A stretch of DNA of 64,000 bases, from NCBI RefSeq assembly GCF_042242105.1, contig NC_092013.1, positions 7,544,730-7,608,729 on the forward strand, read 5' to 3'. The notes beneath the pieces were generated by a model. It did no database searches, was not told the origin of the DNA, and saw only the letters and a list, made by a program, of their open reading frames with translations. Below are positions 13,056-25,244 of this stretch, one piece after another; within the stretch, counting starts at the first letter, position 1; every line of letters begins with the position of its first letter. The DNA is from Pempheris klunzingeri. Lineage: Eukaryota; Chordata; Actinopteri; Acropomatiformes; Pempheridae. Both the position numbers and the translations under genes were made by a program.

Positions 13056-15078
13056 AATAAGATTATTCATTTATTTCGGAGGCATGCATGTAATTCATTA
13101 TTCCTTCAATTATCAAAATATTGCACTCATATACAGCATCAAGAAAAGTTTTATTGTCCACAGGAGTTGACACAACAAAGAATATCAAAAGCAAATGCAA
13201 AACAGTACAAAAGAAACATGATCAAACAGTAATTAGACTACTTATGGTTTCAAATGAATTCTCTACTACTATGGCTGGAATCACTTCATCATCACTTTGG
13301 CACATTTTACATGAAAGTTTCTGCTTTTACTTTTGCAGCATTCAGTGTTAATGCTCACAGAAAGTTTGCAAAGATATATCTAAAAGCTGCAGGAAAAAGA
13401 CATTTTCTTGTATTTTATAAAAACTTTTCTGCAGCGCTCACACTTAAACAGAAAAACTGACGTGAAAATAAACAGAATAGTGGCTGATCTGTGATCAGTG
13501 GTTTTTTAGGCATTTTCCCATGGACATTTCTCATTTAAGCCAAGTGTAACGCATGAGCAGAGTTAAAGTAATACAGTGTCCATACACCAAATTCACAAAC
13601 AGATACACTTTAAAACCTGTTCCTCTTTCTCCCACAAGACGGGGCTTTGAGAGCCAGAGCGATTAGCTTATTAGCATTTTAGCTGTAAACATTCATTGGC
13701 TGTGACCGCCCTCTAACCATCACTGTGCCATTATCATTAGTCATCTTAATGTCTGTCTGGCAGCGAGTCATCCCATGTGAAGAGTCGGGTGGATGATGGT
13801 TATCTCTGGGTTACCCAAGGCACTCGAACCAGCAGCCATTTTGTTTCATTGTCAACGCAGGCCAGCTGTTTGTTTGTTTTTGTTCTTGTTCTTGTCATTC
13901 AAAATGTTCAGCGCTTGACTGTTGTGTCTCATCACCAGTGTTTCAGAAACACAAAGTGAAAACTGTTAGAGTCAAGCTGGAAGAATAATACACCTCAGTG
14001 TCACAAGTCGAGTGTGTGTCCAGAGAAAAAAAAAAAGAGATAAGGGTTTTTTTTAATGTTAAAAAATGGAGGGGTTGTCTGGTGAGGCAGGAACAAAGAA
14101 TTTTCCATTTGTCGGTTTTCTGCAGAGATAAGAAAGACAGATATGAGTTAACATCATAACACTTTTGACATTTCATTCTGAAGCAGTGGCATGCAAAAAA
14201 AAAAAAACTCCAGTGAAAGTCTTTGAGATTTGTGTTGAAGTTGTAAAATGTGTCTACAAACAAACAAACACTTCTGTTTAGTGGAAAGTGGAAAAATCCC
14301 CACAGCTCCTTAACCTCTCCTCTCTTGTTTTAACAAGCAAACATTTCATTCAGAGAGCTCTCAGTTCTCGGTAATTACACACACAGAGAAAAGACACACA
14401 CAGAGGAGAAGAGATCCATCGAGAAACAGTCCGATGTATGTTTGTGGGTGTCATCCCGTCACAGGACTTTCATTATGTAATAAAAGCGTGAACGTGTAAA
14501 TTGTCATGTAATGTACCAGAGTGCAGGGAAACCTCTACTCTGCTGCTCGCATTTGCTTTTTCTTTTCAACACACAATTACTGTGGAGACTTTCATTTATC
14601 TTTAATCTAGTTATACTATATTAATGTTACATTAAGATTTTCATGAACTTAAACCCCCTATTCACTGTATGTACATTTAGTAATTATATCTCTATATTGT
14701 AGTTTTTATTGGCAGTGGCGGAGTCCGCCACTCCTGTCCTCGATTCAGATTGCCTTCCAAAGATTCATAAGAAACAACTTTTAAAGAAACACATTTAAAT
14801 GTGATTCTGGGTGGTTTTCTGGGAGCATTTCTTTTTATTTTACACTGTGAAAATTATTGAAATGATTTCTTTGAATTTCACATAACTCTGAATCAAATGC
14901 AATTGTAAATGTTTGACAGACCCTGATGCATTTTTTTCCAAAGTTATGTGGTGTTTTGTTGTCTACGTGTCAAACCAGAAGTCATTCCTCCACAGCTCTC
15001 TAACCCTGCAGCTGTCTAAGCAAGGCCAGCACACAGACAGATACATGCACACGCACATATGCATGCAGCAGTCAAATG

Positions 15079-15081
<3 letters not shown>

Positions 15082-15118
<37 letters not shown>
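15082..15118. repeat. (CA)n microsatellite
   Basis: An uninterrupted run of about 18 CA units. The next CA tract lies about 200 bp to the right. Confidence 0.95.
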
Positions 15119-15119
<1 letters not shown>

Positions 15120-15319
15120 CCCTCCCACCTGCGCTCAGCTCACAGTTTGGCTCTCTAAAAATAAAGATGACTATCAGAAGCCACGACTTCTGGATGAGGC
15201 TTTTCAAACGCAGATGAGCCACAGAGGACTTTAGATCTGCTCTCAGATCAGTCCGGACTGAAAGCCAGAGATTTAATACGCACAGAAGAGCATCCAACAG
15301 CTGGTCAGTCCAAACTTGT

Positions 15320-15322
<3 letters not shown>

Positions 15323-15357
<35 letters not shown>
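15323..15357. repeat. (CA)n microsatellite
   Basis: An uninterrupted run of about 17 CA units. Confidence 0.95.
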
Positions 15358-15359
<2 letters not shown>

Positions 15360-16748
15360 GACGCAGCAGAGCCAGAGGTTCCGGGAGAGGAAAGAGCAGT
15401 GACAGGCATTTTGATTATAGTATAAACAGACAGGAAAGTATTGTTTTTTCCAACTCACACAGAACAATTGTCTCATTCTGAAAGTCTCATCCTGAGCCAG
15501 ACACCCACACTGTCTGCTGAACATTTATGTTTGTGTTTGTATGCATGTTATAAACTCTCAAGGAAAATTTTAAAGGTTCTTCTACACTGAAAGTACAAAA
15601 TATTATGTGTACTTGTACTTTTCGTGGAGTACAGTGAGGTCAAACCAATTATGTATTTAACATTCACTGCAATATAACACATCGACATGAATTACAGCAT
15701 CACTCTCGACATAAACTGAAAATGTATACACTTTAATATATTGTATTGTGTTCCAATTATTTTGTCCACGCCATTCACAGCATCTACTATAGAGATAATG
15801 TGGATAAAGGATTTTGAAGCTTCAGGAAACTGAAAAACAGACTTTAATAGCATCGTTGATCTTTGAAACATTTTGTGGGTGTTCACATATATGAGTGATG
15901 CTTGTCATAAAGTGCATGTAGGCCATACACAGGTTTCAAATTACACTACACACACACACACACACACGCACGCACACTCTACCTTTGATGTTTCTCAGAC
16001 TCTTTCTAACCTCATCTCTTCCCTAAACTTAGACCTTTGGGTCAGTTTCAGGCCTTGAATTTCAAGCACTTTCTGTGGCGGCCCCTGCGGAGCTGATGAT
16101 AACAGGCAGAGCAGGCCAAGTGGTAGGTAATAACTACCGCGTTGCGTTCAAGGACACCACTCTACTCCACGTGCAGGCGCCTTGGCACTGACTGGAGAGC
16201 CTCGACGTCTGCTGCAGAGGCCTCTGGAGGTTTAATAATAATGCGTAGCGGAACACCTGCAGTGTGCACATGGCGAGCGGCTGCATGTGTGTGTGTCTGG
16301 ACAGTGTAATGTATATCTGCTGCATCTATCCTGTGTAGTTGTACTTTGTGGTAGTATCATTTGTGGCGATTCACTGATTCCTGCACATTAAATAACGTGT
16401 AACCGTGCAAATACTTAAATACAAATAAATAAATATCATTTATATGTACGCCAAGATCTGTGTCTGTGTGTGTGTGTGTCTGTTTGAAATGTGTTTACCT
16501 TGACCTGTCATCGAGCTGATGAATAAGTGTGTATTCCCTGCAGCACAATACCAGCCTCTGCACAACAGCACATTTCACTCATTTAAATGCTTATCTTACA
16601 TGTTGCCATTTTATTTTGAAGGTCTAGGCTGCCTTTTTGCAAAAATGAAGCTGTTAGTCTTATTAAACTAAACCCAGGAGACGGGAGGGATAAGAATCAC
16701 TGAAAGAACATCTGCAAGCGTATTCCTGTTTACTAATCTGCAGATGTG

Positions 16749-16750
<2 letters not shown>

Positions 16751-16781
<31 letters not shown>
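16751..16781. repeat. (CA)n microsatellite
   Basis: An uninterrupted run of about 15 CA units in the hdac7-twist3 interval. Confidence 0.95.
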
Positions 16782-16783
<2 letters not shown>

Positions 16784-17028
16784 CAAAGATTGTGCGCGCT
16801 GCTGCACAGGTAATTAAAGCTCACTGCAAACACAAATACACACCAGTACACATGTACATGTGCTGACACACACAGGCCTGACCCTTACCCTGGTACACAC
16901 ACCTTCCTAATACCACACAACTGTTTCCAATCTAAAGGTTCCTGCTTGTCTGGGCCCCGGCGGGGCCTGATTGCACGATACAAGATCCCGAGGAGAGAGG
17001 GCAAGGCTGCAGGGGAGAGTCAGAAAGA

Positions 17029-17029
17029 C

Positions 17030-17064
<35 letters not shown>

Positions 17065-17071
17065 GGGGGAG
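17029..17071. repeat. (GA)n tract
   Basis: GA dinucleotide repeat with a few GGA interruptions, grading into purine-rich sequence. Confidence 0.9.
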
Positions 17072-18414
17072 AAAGGGGGGAAGAAAGAGATGTGCCTCCA
17101 CTTATTTCTCTTCACTCTCCCTTTCTTTTCCTCCTTTCATGCTGTACCTGCACAGGAATCTGGTGTCTGTTAAAACGGTTGAAAAAAAACAGACCCTGTG
17201 TGAAGTCGATCCTACAAATTCTGGGGGAAAACATTTGTCTTCAGTACATCAGAGGGTCTGTCAAACACTGGAGAGTTTAGATTACGACGACGATAATGTG
17301 CTGTTAGTTCATTTCAGTTAGTGAAATGTCTAAAAAATGCTTCCTTTAAATCAATGCTCAATCTAATTTTCTATGTCATTTATTGAGGCCATGACTTCAG
17401 CTGTTCCTCTTTGGGAAACACAGAGTTTGTTCCTGATGTGTGAAGGCATAGAGACTTTTTAAAAACTTTTTTTAACTCATATTTTGATACTTGTTTTTTT
17501 TTTTACTTTTTGCTATACTTTTTGATTTAAAAATAATTGTTTGTATTATTTTAATTTTTTTAGTAATTTCACGTGGTACATTTTGTATTGTAATCTAATA
17601 TGAAATATCCTATACAAGTTTTATATTACATGTGTTTTTTGTTTATTTTTTTAAATGATTTTTCGTTTATCAAGAAAGGTTTTTGCAAGAGTGCACAACT
17701 ATTTACACAAACCAACACAGAACCATCTCTTGATGTGACAACTTTCTTTATGTTATCTGAGCTACGTAACATTAATCAACCAAATCAGTTTTATATAACA
17801 ACAAACAGCTAAATATCAGCTAATAATTGACAGCATATTAGACTTTAGAAAATCTGTAAACTAATGATAATAATAAATTAAGTTTCAATACAGTTTTTAA
17901 TATGACTAGAAGATAATTGATAGTAGAACATCAGAATTAAATACATAATTTGTATTATGTTCTAGCTGAGATTATCTTTTTCTAAAATACTATTATATAT
18001 ATATATATAACTTGGAGAAAATTTTGTACATATTTGCATTAAAAAAATCCAGGTTTAAAACTGAAAATAAAAAAATTTCATTTACAACTACCAACAAACT
18101 TGATAGCCATAAGTATTGTATGTAAACAAAGGCCCAGTCAGCATGTGCTGACCTCTCAATGTGTAACTCATACACATTTTGACTGTTTACCATGCTATCT
18201 ACATTTTATTATTAATTTATAAATATGCGACTTTATGCATACTTTTTAGAAAAGTTTTACTTTGAATTCTTTTGTCCAAACACATCTGGGAACAAGCGTC
18301 TTCATAATATGCTGCATGTCTCACATGATTTAGAAAATAAAAAGTTTACAACATTTTATCTTTGCTTTTATTTTGACAGGATACTTTAAGGGATCAACAC
18401 AGATTTGTAAATGT

Positions 18415-18420
18415 TTTATT
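18415..18420 (-). terminator. Candidate polyadenylation signal (twist3)
   Basis: TTTATT on the + strand reads AATAAA on the - strand, about 575 bp past the twist3 stop. A second copy is at 18367-18372. I cannot tell which is used. Confidence 0.4.
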
Positions 18421-18596
18421 TTTCATTCATGGTGATGTATTTTGTAATGTAATTACACAAATGATGCACTAAAACACTCTTTAGACTATTTTAAACTATT
18501 TTGAACACATGCTGATGAAATAGTGAATACAGACATGTGTATACATGTGCATGTTTGTGTTTGTATGATTTCTGCATGTGCTCATGCATGGAACTC

Positions 18597-18599
<3 letters not shown>

Positions 18600-18635
<36 letters not shown>
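18600..18635. repeat. (TG)n microsatellite, probably in the twist3 3' UTR
   Basis: About 18 uninterrupted TG units between the twist3 stop and its candidate polyadenylation signals. On the sense strand of twist3 it reads (CA)n. Confidence 0.9.
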
Positions 18636-18638
<3 letters not shown>

Positions 18639-18994
18639 AATGTTTTATCCATACCTGAGGGGCTGCAGCAGAGCATCTTGTCGCACTGGACTAAAGTGTA
18701 GGACAGACAAGGACCAGCAGTGGAAGTGGAAACAATGGAGGGGAACTGTGAGAGGTTTTAGTTGCAAAGATCCAACTATGAATGTTAATTCTGGTGTAGA
18801 GATGGAGAGAACTGTTAAGGGGCACATAGATCAAGCAGGAATGTGTGCAAAGGTTTGAGATGAAAAGGTTAAGATCAGACCGACAGGGAAGAATTCAGAG
18901 GATCGGAGTTGAGGAAATGGGTGCAAACACAGACAGAAGCGGTGGGGTGAAGACGTGGACACGAGAGGGTTTAGGAGAGAAGTTCGATGGGATC

Positions 18995-19567
18995 CTAGTG
19001 GCTGGTGGACATGGCCCAGGCACCCTCCATCCTCCAGACGGAGAAGGCGTAGCTCAGTCTTTCATGGGCCAGGTAGTTGCAGCTGGCCAGCTTGGCGTCC
19101 ATCTCGTCGCTCTGCAGCACCTGGTAGAGGAAGTCGATGTAGCGCGAAGCCAGCTTCAGGATCTGGATCTTGCTCAGCTTGTCTGAAGGTAGCGTGGGGA
19201 TGATCTTGCGTAGAGATGCGAAGGCATCGTTCAGGGACTGAGTGCGTTGGCGCTCCCGTACGTTGGCAATGACTCGCTGAGAGTGGAGGTCCTCGAAGGG
19301 CTGATCCAACCTGGGGCCCAGTTGCGTGGGGGCCAACGACACAACTGTTGACGGACTTTTCTTCAACCTCTTCGGCCCGGACGGCAGCAGGCTGTTGGGG
19401 CTGCCGGTGTTGCTCTCCTCTGCCTGACCGAGGCTGTCCTTCTTGGGGTAAGGAGAACGTTTTCGATTTCCTTGTTGGTGGGTCTTCTTCGACCCTCTTT
19501 CCAGTTCCTCCTCACTGGCTCCCATACCTCCTTCAGGGGAGTTAGTGCAGGACACCTCTTCTCTCAT
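18995..19567 (-). CDS. twist3: Twist-family bHLH transcription factor (Twist3-like)
   Basis: Single-exon gene, 190 aa. The start is the ATG at 19565-19567 (MREEVSC), with G at -3; the frame stays open upstream but reaches only a GTG at 19607-19609, so that extension was not used. Visible parts: the SEEELERG box near residue 18, shared with TWIST2; basic clusters NRKR (34-37) and KRLKK (66-70), likely nuclear signals; the bHLH at about 97-149 with [20 protein letters not shown]; and the C-terminal WR region [17 protein letters not shown] (168-184). Twist proteins dimerise with E-proteins, bind E-boxes and control mesoderm and neural-crest mesenchyme. It departs from Twist1/2 at several core sites (SLNDAF for SLNEAF, KIQIL for KIQTL). 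Its position beside hdac7 and these differences favour twist3, a paralogue absent from mammals; a divergent twist1 copy is the alternative. Confidence 0.85.
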   Translation of the reverse strand: MREEVSCTNSPEGGMGASEEELERGSKKTHQQGNRKRSPYPKKDSLGQAEESNTGSPNSLLPSGPKRLKKSPSTVVSLAPTQLGPRLDQPFEDLHSQRVIANVRERQRTQSLNDAFASLRKIIPTLPSDKLSKIQILKLASRYIDFLYQVLQSDEMDAKLASCNYLAHERLSYAFSVWRMEGAWAMSTSH

Positions 19568-19845
19568 TGCACTGTCCACCAACAACCTTTCACCCTCCAC
19601 TGCAAACACAGGATGCTGTGATGCTCTTTTTCAAACGACAGCAAACTTGAACTTGGCAAGCTCGTGCAACAAAAGTCTTCTCTTTCGTCAAAAAGTTACG
19701 GCTTCTGAATCTCCATTGGATTTGACGGCGCTCTGGCTGTCCTGCTTCCTGGTTACCTTGTTAAATTTCTCACTTTCACATTCCCCTCTCAACCTGGCAG
19801 ACAGAACAACAACAAACCATCTGACAGGCAGGTCCACCACTGCCT

Positions 19846-19853
19846 CTTTTATA
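19846..19853 (-). promoter_or_regulatory. twist3: TATA box of twist3
   Basis: The - strand reads TATAAAAG, followed by AGGC, about 280 bp upstream of the ATG. That would place transcription start near 19,815-19,825 and give a 5' UTR of about 250 nt. Sequence just upstream is GC-rich, and a CCAAT-type motif (+ strand CCAAT) lies near 20,000. Confidence 0.7.
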
Positions 19854-19859
19854 CCCAAA

Positions 19860-22800
19860 CGCAAACCCGGGGCCTGCGGGCAGTTCTCTTTGGCTCAGCG
19901 GACTTCCAGAGGGCGTGGCTCGGCCTGAACCAGGCAGAGAAGCAGGAAGTGTGCGTTAGCTGGGCGGGCGATAGAGGAAGGGGGTAAGTGGTCCTCTCAG
20001 CCAATAAGAAGTGCTGTGTCTAACGCTGCAGAGATGTCTGAGCTTTATGGGTTCCAGATTGGGGCTGGAGCGTCAGTCTGCATGCAGTCCTGTGTCGGCA
20101 TTCTCCTCCATCAATTCATTGTCCAAACAGAGATCAGTGTAAACATTTTATATCTGAAAGTAATCAGTGCAAACTTATTGTGTAGAATTTTCACATACAC
20201 GTTTTTAAAAGTTATTCTCTGATGTAATCTACAACATGAAACCGATAAATCATGTGTGCCGATGTAAGTTTTTAATTTTTTTCCTTTGACATGTGAGCGA
20301 GTGTGAGTTCAGACTAACATTTGTCTGCCATGATTTTTATCATGTTGATAACCAGATACTATAAAAACAAATCTGTTAAACAACGTGGATCAGGTCAATG
20401 AAAATATTCCAGATTAAAAGGCTGAAGTAGGATTTATAGGTTAAACAGAGTACTCTATGATGTGGACTTTATGTTTAGAAATGGCACAAATGATTTTATG
20501 CAACAATTTTGCCTTGACAGGCCATGAAGTCGTGCAAACCAAAAAAAGGTTTTTTCCTAAATCTGTTTGGCCGCAGCAGCTTTAAGTAGATCTGAGAGAA
20601 AATGTGAGGTTGTGTAAGCACACATCCTGGAAAGAATTTCACAAGATGAGCTTTTTCCTGACGTATGATTATCTTTTTTAATACAGATGCACACTGAACT
20701 AATACAACCTCTTTAAAACGTTTATGTGACATCCAGCCAGTGCTTGTTTTAGAAAAGTCCTCAGTGAATAAACACCTCTTAGATCTCTGCTGACGTCAGC
20801 TGTCCCAGTCATCTATGCTGGGTCAGGAAAGGAGCATAGACAGGACCCTGAATGACCCCTGACCTCAGTGGCCCAGTGACCTCAGTCTGCAGAGGTGAGA
20901 GAGCACCTAATTGTGCCATCCACGGCCTCGGGGTAGAGCCGACACATGTTCCACCTCCACACCGCAAACCCATCTGGGTCTGCAGCCACTTAAAGACATT
21001 TTCTGCATTGGCAGTCATGACACAGCAGACAGGTCCTCTTGTGAAAATGACAAGACACGGCCCAGGTTTATGTTTCTGACACCAAGGCAGAACAAACCTT
21101 CAGTCTGAGCAAAGTTCAACTGACTAAGTGACTAAGTTCTGCAGAAATGTACCTTTGAATCCAAATCAGTTTCCCAACATTGTGTCTGTTTATACCTTCA
21201 TGCATCACGACTTGAGTGACTCATGTGTGGATCACGGCACAGATATCTTGCGGGGAGTTTTCCACTGTTCCAAGCCGCAGAAATTTGGTACTTTTTGATG
21301 ACAGCATACTTAATGGTAGCCTTTACATTTCAACACCTCCAAGCATATTTTTTTACAAGAGTTGCAGCATCTTTCAAGTCTCCAAAACTGATTTAAATTA
21401 AGTCAGCGTGCAGAGATGTCATATTAAGACGCAGGGACAACGAGATGTTCAGAAACGGGTATTATTTACTTACAAAAGTTTCTTGGGTTGTAACTAAACC
21501 TCATATCATTCTCGACACGCTGTTTGACAGCTTCTAGCCGACAATTTGGGTGTGATTGCCGCTGCATTTGAAGGAGCGTACGCGCAGAGAGCAGCTCAGA
21601 AGATTTTTGATGAGCCCCGTGATTGCACTGGTTTACATTTCATTCAGAGAGGGACGTTGAACGGAAAGTAGCTCGATCCCAGTTGGGTTCAATCAACTTG
21701 AAAGAAGAAAAAAAAAAAGTCATCTGGCCATCCAAGCAAGGCCATGGACAGAGACAGCAAATTATATGAGGTTGTATTTACATAACAGGCTAAGTCAACC
21801 CCAGGATTAACTGGTATTAGAATCAGGGCTTATTGGGAGCTCTGGTGGAGACTGGAGGGACAGGAAAGTCATTGTTGCCGAGGCTAATCTCGGGAGCTGC
21901 CGCTTACCTTTAGCGAAAGCGTGGCTTCGTGCCACCATCATGGAAAAAATGAGCTAACGAAGCAAGTAGGCCTGCAGGAATGTCGTGGCGCATAGAAGAA
22001 CAGAAGGGGAGAGGAAAGAGAGAGAGAGAATGGGAGAAGAATAAGAAAAGGGGGAAAAGAAAAAGAGAAGAAAGGAGAGGCAGAAGGGGGAAAAAAGTGA
22101 GGCTGTCCAAACAGAACCAGATGCAGGAGTGTGGAGGCTCGTTTGATCTCTGTCCTCATAGGCTGATTGATGTTGCACATTTCATTTCCTTGTCAGAGTC
22201 TTGACATAATGTTTCACTAAACACTCAGGCCCTTCTTTCGTCTTCGTTTTATTTCCACAGGGGTCATAATTAACCCTTTCTGGAGCTGAAAATAGATCAT
22301 ATATACATATCAATTTATATCAATATATATTAGTTGACACACACACGCACGCACACACACACTCACACAGGGGAGGAGGCTTGGATATCAAAGAAGACCG
22401 ATGTATTGTCTGTTTCTGTCTCTGCAACATATGGTTTGGTCCTGACTGAAATGCTGCACTGAGGAGCGGCCATGTTCAAACTTTTGAAGTTTTCCAGGAA
22501 AAAAAGGAAAACTGTTTCTTTAAGTTCGTAATGCAGTCAATTCAATTACCATCACACACCGAGAGGTCGAAGCGCTGCGGTGACGTACTCAGTTGGTAGG
22601 AGCGCAGCAGTGTGACCAATCATAAATGATGTGTTTGGAAATGTACACTGGCTTGACAAAAGGAACTAATCATTAAATTCCTCCTCACCTTCACCCCAGG
22701 AGTTTCTTCACCCTCCTGGCTGCTGTTATTGATGTTTGCACACAGCACACTACACCCTCCTCCACCCGCCTCCACGCCACATCCACCCTTCCACGGCTCC

Positions 22801-23107
22801 ATCCCTCCCGAGGAGCCTATAGTGGCACAAAGGCAGACATCTGGGACCCATTTCCCCCCTGGAGAAGCCCTTCCTGTGGGGTATCCACTTAGCAGGGTTC
22901 GGGAGGAGCGGGGTGGGGGGTGAAGGTGCCTGGTATGTTGGGGGGATGGTGGTGATGGGACTGGGTGGGGTGAACCGGGAGGGGGGGGTGCTCTTGGAAA
23001 CCAATAATGAGGATAAGAGGTGTGGGTGATAAGTTTGACCATCACTGAACACGGAATCAAGTCTTCACCTGCTTTTCTTGTTGATGACCTGAGGAATTAA
23101 AAGAAAA
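19860..23107. other. Non-coding DNA upstream of twist3
   Basis: No exon could be supported. It holds a CRE-like TGACGTCA near 20,793, a purine-rich tract (about 21,995-22,100) and C/G-rich low-complexity sequence (22,740-22,990). A non-repetitive stretch at 21,720-21,900 contains GGATTA and TAATC motifs and could be regulatory. Confidence 0.5.
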
Positions 23108-23930
23108 GTTGAACATACTGGGAAATACGCTTATATGCTTTCTTCCCCGAGAAGCAGACGAGATGATTGATAATCACTCTCACGTCCATCTGTTAATTAT
23201 GAAGCTGGAGCCAGCAGCTTGTTAGCATAGCTTAGCATAAAGACTGGAAACAGCTAGCCTGGCTCTGCCTGAAGGCACACCAGCTCCTCCACAGCTCACT
23301 AATTAACACTTTTTAATGTCATCGTTGAATAAAAAAGTGTGCAGTGTGAAGGTGGGTGGATTTGGTCACCTTTGGACAGAGCCAGGCTCGCTGTTTTCTA
23401 TTGTTTACTGCAAGACCCCAGTGCACACAATAATGGCATCCTTTGCCTGATGCCACTGGGTCCAAAAAGTCTTAAATTATGAAAGAAACATCTGTAAAAC
23501 AGTGGATCCATCACAACCACACAAAATGATTTGTTTCACAGTCAGAATTTGATCCATTTGGTCCAATAATATTTAGAAAGTCTAGAAGAACTGCACGATT
23601 AAATCATTTTATCATCATTCAAGTTAGTGGAGGGCTAAACCGGTATGTTAAGATTAAACATAATCTGGGTAATTTCTTCACAGCGTGAAGTGGCTTCATG
23701 TGTCAATTAGCAACTTTCATAGGAATGGACAGTGCCTCCCTTCCGATGCTGCATCCACTTCTCTTTATACATACATGGTCTATGGTCTTTGTGCTAAGCC
23801 AGGCCAACTGGTTGCTGGCTCCAGCTTCGTGGTTACCGTACAAATATGAAAGTGGTATCAACCTTCTCATCTAATTCCCTGCAAAAAAGCGCACTGGTGT
23901 ATTTTCAAAGTGTCAAAGCACACCTTTAAG
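23108..23930. mobile_element. Non-autonomous foldback element with about 100-bp inverted ends
   Basis: The left end (about 23,110-23,240) and the reverse complement of the right end (about 23,790-23,920) align. They share the GAAATAC, AGATGATTGATA-like, ACTCTCA-like and GCTGGAGCCAGCA blocks in the same order. No transposase frame lies between them. The CTGGAGCCAGCAG and AGCATAAAGACTGGAAACAG segments belong to a repeat I recognise as widespread in percomorph fish. The interior (23,420-23,580) recurs inverted at 41,575-41,750. Confidence 0.75.
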
Positions 23931-24849
23931 TCTGAGATTTCAAATGACAAATCTAATACATAAAGGGATTACATACAAAGTGAGGATGTGCCAGCAAAGC
24001 CAGCAAAGAAGCAATGATTACTTTTAAGATATTGTAACTGGCATAGATAATAAGACAACATGAACAATAATTCCTTACCGGCACTTAAGACCAAGTTTCA
24101 CTGTGAATGACAGTGAAACACAAAATTTTCTGGTTAAATATTTTGGTTATTTCTCGTGCTAGATATCAGTCTGTGCTGTTTTTCTCTGTGCTCACCTGGG
24201 CCCATATGGGAAAAGATTCAAATTGTACCTTTAATTATTGTTTGTTTATTCATGAATATTTAATATCTAATAAAGATTTGAAACCCACATTTTCAGGAGA
24301 AAAGAAAACATGGAAATGGAACTGTCAACCTCCATGTGATGTGATTGAAATCTCCAAAACAGCAGCAAAATGGACCTTGAGGTGAGACTATTTTGTCAAA
24401 TGTTTATAAATATCTTTGACATGTGTTTTTCAAATCTAAAAGTGCAACCCCTGCATTAAAAACACTCCCCTCCCCGCTGCGTGCAAGCCTGTATTATTCT
24501 TGTTTAGCTGTGACTTATCTTCTCGTATTAGACCATAATTTATCATAATATTTAGTGCTCAAGCTTCCTTCAAATGTCCCTGCTTTCATGTGTAATTTAG
24601 CCAATATCCTGCTCTGGCTCTGATTACAGTGTTTAAGTGCTGGGGCTCGTCCATGGCACATTACAAACAGTCCCAGTGGAGCTCACAGCTGAGCTGGGGA
24701 TACGGCATGCTGGGCTGGTGTATGCTGAGCAGCAGGTTAGGCTGGATAAAGACTCATATGGCTCATTGTGGGACATACAGGGAAGACGCGGGGCATGATG
24801 GTTACAAGCACACATCCACTGTGTAGTTGTGTGGAGACGAATTTCAGCA

Positions 24850-25244
24850 CCACTTTCTAATAAGGCACTCTTAATAGAGATTTTTTTAAGCTGTAATAGC
24901 TTTATTAATGTTAAAAATATCATAATCCATGTATAGGACCAAATTTGGGGTTGCCAGGTTGTGAAAAACCTTTCCCTTTAGTAATAATACAGTTGTAAAC
25001 ATCGGCAATCGTCAATAAATTGGTTGCTGATAAAATGATTTTGGTCCAAATCCTCCTGCAGCCCTTGTCCAGGAGGCAGGTGGTCACATGGTCCTGTCAG
25101 CCACAACCTGGCAACCCTAAGGTTTATGTCATTGATGTCTTAAAACTCTTCCTTGAGGCATTAGTAAATTATTTATCAACTGTTGATAAAGCGATTAGTC
25201 ACAACATATAAAGCCATAATAAAGAGTGCCTTTTTGAAAAGTGG
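24850..25244. mobile_element. MITE-like element with nested inverted repeats
   Basis: Outer ends CCACTTTCTAATAAGGCACT (left) and the complement of AAAGAGTGCCTTTTTGAAAA plus GTGG (right) are imperfect inverted repeats of about 30 bp. Inside them a second pair is present: GGGTTGCCAGGTTGTG near 24,950 and CACAACCTGGCAACCC near 25,103. The length is about 395 bp and there is no coding capacity. Target-site duplications could not be placed with certainty. Confidence 0.7.

Larger units (their letters stand above)
13056..18360. other. Intergenic DNA between hdac7 and twist3
   Basis: About 5.3 kb with no supportable coding exon. It holds CA microsatellites (15082-15118, 15323-15357, 16751-16781), a GA tract (17029-17071) and AT-rich sequence (about 17,450-18,250). 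Short open frames here have no recognisable homology or splice context. Confidence 0.6.

Noticed and set aside
19568-19609. N-terminal extension of twist3 by 14 codons
   Set aside because: It would need a GTG start. The ATG at 19567 has an acceptable context and fits the MREE-type start expected for this family.
22575-22615. tRNA-like TCAGTTGGTAGGAGCGC segment
   Set aside because: It resembles an A-box but no B box or cloverleaf follows; too short to call a SINE.
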